From Ruegeria pomeroyi (lineage in GTDB: Bacteria > Pseudomonadota > Alphaproteobacteria > Rhodobacterales > Rhodobacteraceae), in NCBI RefSeq assembly GCF_021405525.1, contig NZ_JAGQAG010000001.1:434001-498000 (forward strand): DNA of 64,000 nt, written 5' to 3'. This document shows positions 24,728 to 32,216 of this stretch, in pieces (positions within the stretch are counted from its first letter, which is position 1; each line of letters opens with the position of its first letter). The position numbers and the translations under genes are program-made. Below the pieces are notes generated by a model. That model was given only the letters and a program-made list of their open reading frames with translations. It made no database searches and was not told the origin of the DNA.

Positions 24728-26107
24728 ATGCCCCTCAGTTTCGCCCCCGCCGATGCGGATGCGCTGCCGCTTCATGTCGTCGAACAGGCCGCTCTGGAGG
24801 GGTGGCTGCAAGATCAACCCGCGCCCGTCGCGACCTGGGTCAAGGCGAGCGGGTTTACCGGAGCCATCGGCCAGGCGCTGCCGATTCCGGGCGAGGCTGG
24901 TGCGCCCGTCATGGCGCTGGCGGGATATGGCAGCGCCCAGACTCGCGCCCGCAAACGGTTCGTGCTGGCCGCTGCGGCCGAGAAACTGCCCGAAGGCATC
25001 TGGCGCATCGCCTCGGGCCTGCCCGCAGCCCAGGCCGAGGCCGAATGCTTCGGCTGGCTGATGACCGGTTATGCGTTTGACCGGTACAAGGGGCAGTCTC
25101 CGGTCCAGGCCCGTCTGGTGGCCCCCGCCGGGGTCGATGCCGCCCGGATCGAGGCGATGGCGGTATCCGAGGCGCTGATCCGTGACCTGATCAACACCCC
25201 GGCGCAAGATATGGGTCCCGATGCGCTGCACGCGGCCGTCGAGTCGCTGGCGGCAGAGTTCTGCGCCACCTGTACCGCGATTGTCGGCGACGATCTGCTC
25301 AGCCACAACTTCCCGATGATCCATGCGGTCGGACGCGCCGCCGCCCGCGCGCCGCGATTGATCGAGCTACGCCGGGGCGAGAGCGGTCCGAAACTGACGC
25401 TGGTGGGCAAGGGGGTCTGTTTCGACACCGGTGGTCTGAACCTCAAGCCGGGCAACAGCATGGCCCTGATGAAAAAGGACATGGGCGGGGCGGCCAATGT
25501 GCTGGGCCTGGCGCGGATGATCATGGCGCTGGATCTGCCGGTGCAGCTCAGGGTTCTGATTCCAGCGGTGGAAAACGCGGTGTCGGGCAATGCGTTCCGC
25601 CCCGGCGACATCCTGACCTCGCGCAAGGGGCTGACGGTCGAGATCAACAATACCGATGCCGAGGGGCGGCTGGTGCTGGCTGACGCGCTGGCACTGGCGG
25701 ATGAGGGCGCGCCCGATCTGGTGATCTCGATGGCGACGTTGACCGGGGCCGCGCGGGTCGCGGTTGGCCCCGATCTGGCGCCCTTCTACAGCGATGACGA
25801 CAGCGCCGCGCAGGCCTTGGCCGAGGCGGCGGCAGGCGCGGCGGATCCGGTCTGGCGAATGCCGTTCCACACTCCTTATGAAGAGATGATCGAGCCGGGC
25901 ATCGCAGATCTGGACAACGCACCCGGCGGCGGTTTCGCCGGGTCGATCACCGCCGCGCTGTTCCTGCGCCGCTTTGTCGACGCGCGCTACATGCATTTCG
26001 ACATCTATGGCTGGCAGCCGGTCAAGGCGCCGGGTCGTCCCAAGGGTGGCTTGGGTCAGGGGCCGCGAGCGCTGTTGGCGGCGCTGCCACGGATGCTGAA
26101 CCTGTGA
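24728..26107 (+). CDS. M17 leucyl aminopeptidase family protein
   Basis: A 459-residue cytoplasmic metallopeptidase removing N-terminal residues. Catalytic domain motifs: GKGVCFDTGGLNLKPG near residue 225 (metal-ligand D and lysine region), KKDMGGAAN near residue 248 and the M17 signature NTDAEGRLVLADAL near residue 305. It is shorter than E. coli PepA (503), as are many alphaproteobacterial members. ATG 24728 follows GAAAGGTCGCAG and is preferred over ATG 24710. The stop overlaps the GTG of the NlpC/P60 gene, suggesting joint peptide or murein-peptide recycling. Confidence 0.92.
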   Translation: MPLSFAPADADALPLHVVEQAALEGWLQDQPAPVATWVKASGFTGAIGQALPIPGEAGAPVMALAGYGSAQTRARKRFVLAAAAEKLPEGIWRIASGLPAAQAEAECFGWLMTGYAFDRYKGQSPVQARLVAPAGVDAARIEAMAVSEALIRDLINTPAQDMGPDALHAAVESLAAEFCATCTAIVGDDLLSHNFPMIHAVGRAAARAPRLIELRRGESGPKLTLVGKGVCFDTGGLNLKPGNSMALMKKDMGGAANVLGLARMIMALDLPVQLRVLIPAVENAVSGNAFRPGDILTSRKGLTVEINNTDAEGRLVLADALALADEGAPDLVISMATLTGAARVAVGPDLAPFYSDDDSAAQALAEAAAGAADPVWRMPFHTPYEEMIEPGIADLDNAPGGGFAGSITAALFLRRFVDARYMHFDIYGWQPVKAPGRPKGGLGQGPRALLAALPRMLNL

Positions 26108-26853
26108 GCGGCCCCTGCATCCTGCGCCCGGTCGTCGACCTGTTGCGCCACCCGGAGGGGCCGCGAGAACGGCAGGTTCTGCTGGGTGCACGGGTCGAGG
26201 TGCTGGAAACCCTGGGCGACTGGGCCCGTATCCGCGCCGACAAGGACGGCTACGAGGGCTGGTTGCGCGCCGATACTCTGGGCGCAGAGGAGGCGCCGAC
26301 CCATTGGGTCAGTGCGCCCGCAACCCATGCCTATGCCCGCGCCGACCTGAAAAGCCCCGACCTGATGGCGCTGAGTTTCGGGTCACGGGTCAGGGTGCGC
26401 GCGGTGTCGGGCCGGTTCGCAGAAACGGCGCAGGGCCATATCCCGGTGCAGCATCTGACCCCGATGGGCAAGACGCTGACCGACCCCGTGGCAGTGGCCG
26501 AGCTGTTTCTGGGCACGCCTTATCTCTGGGGTGGGGACAGTCGCTGGGGGATCGACTGTTCGGGGCTGGTGCAGGCGGCGCTGCTGGCCTGTGGTCACCC
26601 CTGCCCCGGCGACAGCGGCCCGCAATCGCGCGCGGTCGGCACCTTGCTGGCGCCTGGCACCCAGCCTCAGCGTGGCGACCTGCTGTTCTGGAGCGGTCAC
26701 GTGGCACTCGTCGCGGATGCCGACCGCATCCTGCACGCCAATGCCAATGACATGGCGGTCGCTTATGAGCCGACCGCCGCGGCAATCGCGCGTATCATCG
26801 CGCAGGGCGAAGGGCCAGTGACAGCGCATCGCAGGCCCGCCATCCCCGCTTGA
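26104..26853 (+). CDS. NlpC/P60 cysteine peptidase with SH3-like N-terminal domain
   Basis: A 249-residue protein. Residues about 10-60 and 75-120 look like bacterial SH3 repeats (e.g. ETLGDWARIRADKDGYEGWL). Residues about 130-245 are NlpC/P60, with catalytic cysteine in WGIDCSGLVQAAL near residue 157 and histidine in WSGHVALVAD near residue 199. Members cleave gamma-D-Glu-diaminopimelate bonds in murein peptides. No signal peptide, so it probably acts on recycled peptides in the cytoplasm, fitting its coupling (GTGA overlap) to the aminopeptidase. Confidence 0.9.
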   Translation: MSGPCILRPVVDLLRHPEGPRERQVLLGARVEVLETLGDWARIRADKDGYEGWLRADTLGAEEAPTHWVSAPATHAYARADLKSPDLMALSFGSRVRVRAVSGRFAETAQGHIPVQHLTPMGKTLTDPVAVAELFLGTPYLWGGDSRWGIDCSGLVQAALLACGHPCPGDSGPQSRAVGTLLAPGTQPQRGDLLFWSGHVALVADADRILHANANDMAVAYEPTAAAIARIIAQGEGPVTAHRRPAIPA

Positions 26854-26905
26854 ACCCGTGTCTCGGGTTCGGTAGGGACAGAATGCGCGCAATCGGGAGG
26901 CATTT

Positions 26906-27760
26906 ATGCAGGACGATCCGAAAACACTGGTTTCCACCGACTGGCTCGCCGCCCATCTGAAGGATCCCGATCTGCGGATTCTCGACGGGTCCTGGCACCT
27001 GCCGCATCTGGGACGTGACGCCAAGGCTGAATATGATGCCGCCCATATCCCCGGCGCACGGTTCTTCGATATCGACGATATCTCGGACCACCGCTCGGAC
27101 CTGCCGCATATGGTGCCGCCGGTCGAGAAATTCATGTCGCGCCTGCGGGCGATGGGCGTGGGCGATGGCCATCAGGTGGTGGTCTATGACACGCTTGGCC
27201 TGCAATCGGCGGCGCGGGTGTGGTGGCTGTTCAAGCTGATGGGGCAGGACAATATCGCGGTGCTGGATGGCGGTCTGCCGAAGTGGCAGGCCGAGGGGCA
27301 TCCGATCGAGGACCTGCCACCGGTGATCCGTGACCGGCACATGACTGTTCGCGTCCAGAACCACCTGTTGCGGGATGTCACGCAAGTGTCGGCGGCGGCC
27401 AAGCTCAATGATCACGAGATCGTCGATGCCCGCTCGGCCGGGCGCTTTGCCGGAACCGATCCCGAACCGCGCCCGGGTCTGCGTGGCGGCCATATCCCGG
27501 GGTCGAAGAACGTGCCCTTTGCCACGCTCTTGACCAAGAACGGTACGATGAAATCGCCCGCCGACTGCCGCGCCGTGTTCGAGGCCGCGGGTGTCGATCT
27601 GTCCAAGCCGGTGATCACCACCTGCGGGTCGGGCGTGACGGCGGCGATTCTCAGCCTGGCGCTTCAGCGCATGGGCAAGACCGATCACTCGCTTTATGAC
27701 GGCTCCTGGGCTGAATGGGGTGCCTTCCCGACCCTGCCCGTCGCAACTGGAGAGAACTGA
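26906..27760 (+). CDS. sseA: 3-mercaptopyruvate sulfurtransferase
   Basis: A 284-residue two-rhodanese protein. The C-terminal active loop is CGSGVTA near residue 236, the variant typical of mercaptopyruvate rather than thiosulfate sulfurtransferases. The ARSAGRFAGTDPEPR segment near residue 174 is also SseA-typical. It overlaps the aminotransferase start by one base (TGATG). The pairing makes sense, since an aspartate/aromatic aminotransferase can produce mercaptopyruvate from cysteine. Confidence 0.93.
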   Translation: MQDDPKTLVSTDWLAAHLKDPDLRILDGSWHLPHLGRDAKAEYDAAHIPGARFFDIDDISDHRSDLPHMVPPVEKFMSRLRAMGVGDGHQVVVYDTLGLQSAARVWWLFKLMGQDNIAVLDGGLPKWQAEGHPIEDLPPVIRDRHMTVRVQNHLLRDVTQVSAAAKLNDHEIVDARSAGRFAGTDPEPRPGLRGGHIPGSKNVPFATLLTKNGTMKSPADCRAVFEAAGVDLSKPVITTCGSGVTAAILSLALQRMGKTDHSLYDGSWAEWGAFPTLPVATGEN

Positions 27761-28944
27761 TGTTCGAAAACCTCAAGGCGCAGCCTGCGGACAAGATCCT
27801 TGCATTGATGCAGATGTACAAGGACGATCCGCGCACCGACAAGATCGACCTGGGCGTTGGCGTCTACAAGAACGCCGAGGGCGTGACCCCGGTGATGCGC
27901 GCCGTGAAGGCCGCCGAAAAGATCGTGTGGGAGCAACAGGAGAGCAAATCCTATACCGGGTTGATTGGCGATCCGGCCTATTCGGATGCGATGATCAAGC
28001 TGATCCTGGGCGACGCGGTGCCGCGCGCAAATGTCGGCGCTGCGGCCACACCGGGTGGCACCGGTGCCTGTCGGCAGGCGTTCGAGCTGATCAAGATGGC
28101 CAGCCCCGAGGCGCGGGTTTTCGTGTCGGACCCGACCTGGCCCAACCATATCTCGATCCTGAATTATCTGGGCATGACCATGGTGCCCTATCGCTATTTC
28201 GATGCCGAAAGCCGTGGGGTCGATTTCGAGGGCATGCTGACCGACCTTGGTCAGGCGCGCGCGGGCGACGTGGTGCTGCTGCATGGCTGCTGCCACAACC
28301 CGACCGGCGCCAACCTGAACCTGAGCCAGTGGCAAGAGGTGGTGAAGCTGATCAACGCCAAGGGTCTGGTTGCGATGATCGACATCGCCTATCAGGGCTT
28401 TGGCGACGGGCTGGAGGAAGATGCGCAGGGCACCCGGCTGGTGGCCGCGTCGGTCAAGGAATGCCTGATCGCGGCGTCCTGCTCGAAGAACTTCGGTGTC
28501 TACCGCGAGCGGACCGGCCTGTTGATGGCGGTGAGCCAGGACAGCGGCCAGACCGCACTGAACCAGGCGACGCTGGCGTTTCTGAACCGCCAGAACTATT
28601 CCTTCCCGCCCGATCACGGCGCGCGGGTGGTGACGACGATCCTCAACGACGACGCGCTGCGCGCCGACTGGATGGCCGAGCTGGAGGAAATCCGACTGTC
28701 GATGCTGGGTCTGCGTCAGCAATTGGCCGACGAGTTGCAGCGGCTGAGCGGCTCGGACCGGTTCGGCTTCATCGCGCAGCATCGCGGCATGTTCTCGCGC
28801 ATCGGCGCGGCGCCCGAGCTGGTCGAGAAGCTGCGGACCGAGTTCGGCATCTACATGGTGGGCGACAGCCGGATGAATATTGCCGGGCTGAACGCCAAGA
28901 CGGTGCCGATCCTGGCCAAGGCAATCATCGACGCCGGGATCTGA
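27760..28944 (+). CDS. Aromatic/aspartate aminotransferase, class I
   Basis: A 394-residue PLP enzyme of the AspC/TyrB family, moving amino groups between aspartate or aromatic amino acids and 2-oxo acids. PLP lysine in SCSKNFGVYRERTG near residue 248; LHGCCHNPTGANL near residue 180 and the family's DLGVGVYKN near residue 29. ATG 27760 overlaps the sseA stop; an in-frame GTG at 27715 lies in sseA. Possible cysteine transaminase feeding SseA. Terminator follows. Confidence 0.92.
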   Translation: MFENLKAQPADKILALMQMYKDDPRTDKIDLGVGVYKNAEGVTPVMRAVKAAEKIVWEQQESKSYTGLIGDPAYSDAMIKLILGDAVPRANVGAAATPGGTGACRQAFELIKMASPEARVFVSDPTWPNHISILNYLGMTMVPYRYFDAESRGVDFEGMLTDLGQARAGDVVLLHGCCHNPTGANLNLSQWQEVVKLINAKGLVAMIDIAYQGFGDGLEEDAQGTRLVAASVKECLIAASCSKNFGVYRERTGLLMAVSQDSGQTALNQATLAFLNRQNYSFPPDHGARVVTTILNDDALRADWMAELEEIRLSMLGLRQQLADELQRLSGSDRFGFIAQHRGMFSRIGAAPELVEKLRTEFGIYMVGDSRMNIAGLNAKTVPILAKAIIDAGI

Positions 28945-28962
28945 GCCCCAGCGCCCAATGGC

Positions 28963-28988
28963 AAAGGCCGCCCCGACGGGCGGCCTTT
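28963..28988. terminator. Bidirectional terminator between the aminotransferase and the cytochrome-b-like gene
   Basis: Perfect 11-base arms, AAAGGCCGCCC (28963-28973) and its complement (28978-28988), around CGAC. It has short T-runs on both strands and lies between two convergent genes. Confidence 0.8.
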
Positions 28989-28995
28989 GGTCGTT

Positions 28996-29637
28996 TCAGG
29001 GGGTAAAGCCCGGCACGAACTGGTGCAGATAGGCCAGCCATTCGGGCGGCAGCGTGATCTCGTAGAACGCCCCCAGCAACATCGCCACGATCAGCCAGGC
29101 GACGGTGATCCCTGCCAGCACGATGCCCCAGAACGCCGCGCGGGCCTGTCCCCGTGCGCCCCGGCGCAGCAGGATCAGCCGCAAGGCACAACCCAGATGC
29201 ACAAACAGGGCAATCACGCCCAGGCTGTAATAGGGGATGAAATACCAGGTGAAGGGCGCGCCGCTCATCACCGAGGCGGGCCAGTAGAAATTGGTGTCCA
29301 GCCCATCGACCCAGCGCGCCAGCACCAACGCGATCAGGTGCTCGGTCATGAAATAGAGAACCACCCCACCCGAGATCGCCTGTGCCCGGGCCCAGGGTTC
29401 GCGCAGCCCGCGCCGGATACGGGCGGTCAGCAGTTTCAGGCCCAGACCCATCTGCGCCAGCGCCGAGGCGAGAACCAGCGGTTCGACCACCGGGTTGCGA
29501 TAGATCAGGCGCAGTGCATCCTGGGTGGCGTTATAGGCGTTCACGCCCCATAGCCCGGACAGGTGGGTGATGAAATGCAGCAGCAGGAAAGCGGCAAACA
29601 CCGCCCCGTTCCAGCGGTGAATCTTGCGGGCGATCAT
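28996..29637 (-). CDS. Multi-histidine membrane protein, succinate-dehydrogenase cytochrome b-like
   Basis: A 213-residue integral membrane protein with five hydrophobic spans. Histidines sit in or near helix ends (IHRWNG near residue 7, LLLHFITHLSG near 21 and 25, MTEHLIAL near 108, LFVHLG near 151), the pattern of heme-b anchors such as SdhC/FrdC. No soluble catalytic subunit is adjacent. ATG at 29637; a longer frame would overlap the Rrf2 gene. It is 5 bases downstream of the Rrf2 gene and surely cotranscribed, so its expression probably follows an Fe-S, redox or NO signal. Function unknown. Confidence 0.8.
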   Translation of the reverse strand: MIARKIHRWNGAVFAAFLLLHFITHLSGLWGVNAYNATQDALRLIYRNPVVEPLVLASALAQMGLGLKLLTARIRRGLREPWARAQAISGGVVLYFMTEHLIALVLARWVDGLDTNFYWPASVMSGAPFTWYFIPYYSLGVIALFVHLGCALRLILLRRGARGQARAAFWGIVLAGITVAWLIVAMLLGAFYEITLPPEWLAYLHQFVPGFTP

Positions 29638-29642
29638 GGCGC

Positions 29643-30152
29643 CTACTCCTTGGCGGTCGTGTCTTGCGAAAGTTTGTCTTGGAACCAGGCCAGCGCCTTG
29701 GCGGCCTGTTCCGGTGGGGTGTCCTGCATCCCCATCTTCAGGATATCGGACAGCGTCACACCGGCCAGTTCGCGCCGCCACGCCGCCTCGGCCCGCCACA
29801 TGGATCGGGCGATGCCGCAGGGGCGCAGGTATTTGTCATCGGCCACGCCGCTGGGCCCGCAGCGGCGGAGCTCGGTACAGGTGAAATGCCGCGTCTCGCC
29901 GTCGATGGCCTGCACCATCTGCAACAGCGTGATCTCGGCCGGGGCGCGGGCCAAGGCATAGCCGCCGCGCGGCCCGCGGCGGGTTTCGACAATGCCCGCC
30001 GCCGACAGTTTCTGCATCTGCTTGGCCAGATACGGCTCGGGCAGGTCAAAGAATTCGGCCAGCAACCGCGCGGGCAGGGATGTATCGGGGGGCAGGGCGG
30101 CCAGCAGGCTACAGGCATGCGCCGCCCATTCCAGTCCTTCGGTGTGTTTCAT
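29643..30152 (-). CDS. Rrf2-family transcriptional regulator
   Basis: A 169-residue winged-helix regulator. The DNA-binding part spans residues about 5-80 (LLAEFFDLPEPYLAKQMQKL then RGPRGGYALAR wing). Cysteines follow at residues 91, 98 and 112 (CTELRRC and RPCGIA), the three-cysteine arrangement that binds an Fe-S cluster in IscR/NsrR/RsrR-type proteins, though the spacing is longer than in IscR. It heads a two-gene unit with the cytochrome-b-like gene. A perfect palindrome lies 3 bases ahead of its start codon. The sensed signal is unknown. Confidence 0.9.
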   Translation of the reverse strand: MKHTEGLEWAAHACSLLAALPPDTSLPARLLAEFFDLPEPYLAKQMQKLSAAGIVETRRGPRGGYALARAPAEITLLQMVQAIDGETRHFTCTELRRCGPSGVADDKYLRPCGIARSMWRAEAAWRRELAGVTLSDILKMGMQDTPPEQAAKALAWFQDKLSQDTTAKE

Positions 30153-30155
30153 AAA

Positions 30156-30176
30156 TACGGATAAAGAATATCCGTA
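30156..30176 (-). promoter_or_regulatory. Probable Rrf2 operator (TACGGATA-N5-TATCCGTA)
   Basis: An exact 8-base inverted repeat with 5-base spacer, starting 3 bases before the Rrf2 start codon. No clear ribosome site is left in that space. A weak TTGACG (-35, 30185-30190) and TTTATC (-10) would put transcription start near the ATG, i.e. a leaderless message with the operator overlapping the promoter. Palindrome seen; promoter uncertain. Confidence 0.75.
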
Positions 30177-30200
30177 ATTGATTCGTCAAGTGTCGGGCAC

Positions 30201-30230
30201 AAAAAAGACCCGGGCACGATGGCCCGGGCA
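30201..30230 (-). terminator. Rho-independent terminator of amtB
   Basis: On the minus strand, arms GCCCGGG-type (30223-30230 with 30209-30215) around a 6-base loop, followed by TCTTTTTT. It lies 29 bases after the amtB stop. Confidence 0.8.
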
Positions 30231-30258
30231 AGGTCTCACCAATGGTGAGGAAGGAAGG

Positions 30259-31587
30259 TCAGCTTTTCGAGAATTCGGGATAGGCCTCCATGCCCAGTTC
30301 TGCCATGTCGAGCCCGTTGATCTCTTCCTCTTCGCTGACACGGATGCCCATGACTGCTTTGAGGATGAACCAGACCACACCCGATACGACAAAGGTGAAC
30401 ACACCGACCACGATGATGGCATAAAGCTGGGTGCCCAAGCTTGCGTCGCCATTGGTCAGGCAGACCGCGAGCGTGCCCCAGATACCGGCCATCAGGTGCA
30501 CCGGAATGGCGCCGACCACATCGTCGATCTTGAGCCGATCAAGGAAGGGCACGGCGAACACTACGATCACGCCACCCACGGCACCGATCAGGGTGGCCGA
30601 GCCCAGGCCCGGGGTCAGCGGCTCGGCGGTGATCGACACCAGACCGGCCAGCGCGCCGTTCAGCACCATGGTCAGGTCGACCTTCTTGTAGAGCAGCTGC
30701 GTCAGCAGCAGCGCCGCAATGGCCCCACCGGCAGCGGCGGTGTTGGTGTTGGCAAAGATGCGGCTGATATCGGCGACGTTCCCGGCGGTATCCATGTACA
30801 GCTGCGAGCCACCGTTGAAGCCGAACCAACCCAGCCACAGGATGAACGTGCCCAGCGTGGCCAGCGGCAGGTTCGAGCCCATGAAGGGGATCACGCGACC
30901 GTCCTTGTACTTGCCCAGACGCGGACCCAGGATCAGGGCACCGGCAAGTGCTGCCCAGCCACCGACCGAATGCACCACGGTCGAGCCGGCAAAGTCGAGG
31001 AAACCCGCACCGTCAAGGAAGCCGCCGCCCCATTTCCACGACGCCTGGATGGGATAGATCAGCCCGGTCAGTACCAGCACGAAGATCAGGAAGGGCCACA
31101 GCTTGATCCGTTCGGCCAGCGTGCCCGACACGATCGAGGCGGTGGTGGCGCAGAACATCAGCTGAAAGTAGAAATCCGATCCGACCGAGGCATAGGTCAG
31201 GTCGGTCTCGGTATCGGCCAGGCCCACCGGTTCCATCGCAGCGGGCGAGAAGGCGCCCAGAACACCGTCGATCGACCAGCCATCGCCCGGATACATCAGG
31301 TTATAGCCGATCAGGTAATACATCAGCGCCGCCAGCGAAAACAGCGCGATATTCTTGGTCAGCTGCATGGTCACGTTCTTCTGGCGCACCAGCCCGGCCT
31401 CGAGCATGGTAAAGCCCGCGGCCATCCACATGACCAGAAAGCCCGAGACCAGGAACATGAAGGTGGTGAAGATATAGCCGATTTCCTCGTTCGGCGGGGT
31501 AGTGTCCGCTGCGGCCTCCTGGGTCAGGCCCAGCGTGGGCAGCACGATCAGCGCCGCCGCCGGAAGAAGTGTCTTGATAAGCGTCAT
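30259..31587 (-). CDS. amtB: Ammonium transporter
   Basis: A 442-residue Amt/Rh channel. A cleavable signal-like N terminus (to about residue 28) is followed by 11 spans. Hallmarks: AGFTMLEAGLVRQKN near residue 60, FAGSTVVHSVGGWAALAGA near residue 197 (first pore histidine) and HLMAGIWGTLAVCL near residue 350 (second). It is 35 bases downstream of glnK, the standard glnK-amtB pair, in which unmodified GlnK plugs the channel under nitrogen excess. Confidence 0.97.
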   Translation of the reverse strand: MTLIKTLLPAAALIVLPTLGLTQEAAADTTPPNEEIGYIFTTFMFLVSGFLVMWMAAGFTMLEAGLVRQKNVTMQLTKNIALFSLAALMYYLIGYNLMYPGDGWSIDGVLGAFSPAAMEPVGLADTETDLTYASVGSDFYFQLMFCATTASIVSGTLAERIKLWPFLIFVLVLTGLIYPIQASWKWGGGFLDGAGFLDFAGSTVVHSVGGWAALAGALILGPRLGKYKDGRVIPFMGSNLPLATLGTFILWLGWFGFNGGSQLYMDTAGNVADISRIFANTNTAAAGGAIAALLLTQLLYKKVDLTMVLNGALAGLVSITAEPLTPGLGSATLIGAVGGVIVVFAVPFLDRLKIDDVVGAIPVHLMAGIWGTLAVCLTNGDASLGTQLYAIIVVGVFTFVVSGVVWFILKAVMGIRVSEEEEINGLDMAELGMEAYPEFSKS

Positions 31588-31622
31588 GGCTTTGGTTCCC
31601 TTGGATGATTCTGACGGTCGGC

Positions 31623-31961
31623 TTACAGCGCGTCGTCGTCGGTTTCCCCGGTGCGCACGCGCAGGGCCTGCTCGACGTCGAGGACGAAAATCTTGCCATC
31701 ACCGATCTTTCCGGTGCGGGCGGTGCGGGCGATGGTGTCGGCGATCTGCTCGGCCATCTGGTCGGCGACGACCAGTTCCAGCTTGATCTTGGGCACGAAG
31801 TTCACGGTGTATTCCGCGCCGCGATAAATCTCGGTATGGCCCGACTGGGTGCCGAAGCCCTTGATCTCGGTGACCATCATGCCGCGTATGCCGGCCTCGG
31901 TCAGCGCTTCGCGCACCTCGTCCAGCTTGAACGGTTTGATCGTTGCAATGATCAGTTTCAC
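31623..31961 (-). CDS. glnK: Nitrogen regulatory protein P-II
   Basis: A 112-residue PII signal protein. It opens MKLIIATIKPFKLDEVREAL, and the T-loop has the uridylylation tyrosine Y51 in YRGAEYTVNFVPK. TGKIGDGKIFV near residue 83 binds ATP and 2-oxoglutarate. Direct control of AmtB is expected from the operon. Upstream, 31962-32216 separates it from the divergent penicillin-binding-protein gene. Confidence 0.97.
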   Translation of the reverse strand: MKLIIATIKPFKLDEVREALTEAGIRGMMVTEIKGFGTQSGHTEIYRGAEYTVNFVPKIKLELVVADQMAEQIADTIARTARTGKIGDGKIFVLDVEQALRVRTGETDDDAL

Positions 31962-32077
31962 GTCTTTCCCCTTCGTTCAGCCGGCGTATCCGGCGTGTTT
32001 GCACTTGCAGAAAGACAGCGTCAGAGGCGGTTTCGGAACGAAATCTCGGCGAAATCGGGGTCGGAATCGCGGAAAGT

Positions 32078-32112
32078 TGCACATTTTTTGCACATCTGCG
32101 CGCAGGTGCACA
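32078..32112. promoter_or_regulatory. Triple TGCACA repeat between glnK and the penicillin-binding-protein gene
   Basis: TGCACA occurs at 32078, 32089 and 32107, spaced 11 and 18 bases, with CTGCGCGCAG between the last two. It lies in the shared 255-base upstream region of two divergent genes. It does not fit the spacing of the NtrC box (TGCAC-N7-GTGCA) or of BoxR. A binding array is possible; identity unknown. Confidence 0.35.
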
Positions 32113-32216
32113 AAAAATCATCGGGGATTAAAGGGGAAGATCGGGAAAAACACACCTCAACAGTACTGTCCACCCGCGCTATGGTGCGGCACAGGCAAAG
32201 ACCGGGCAGAATGGGC

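Noticed and set aside
30178-31608. Long plus-strand frame opposite amtB
   Set aside because: Shadow of a conserved ammonium transporter; composition rich in His, Gln, Asp and Arg without any family pattern.
32078-32092. BoxR-like TGCA pair ahead of glnK
   Set aside because: The half-sites are 7, not 6, bases apart, and the genes have no link to benzoate.
31962-32130. Sigma-54 promoter ahead of glnK
   Set aside because: No TGGCAC-N5-TTGCA match was found on the minus strand.
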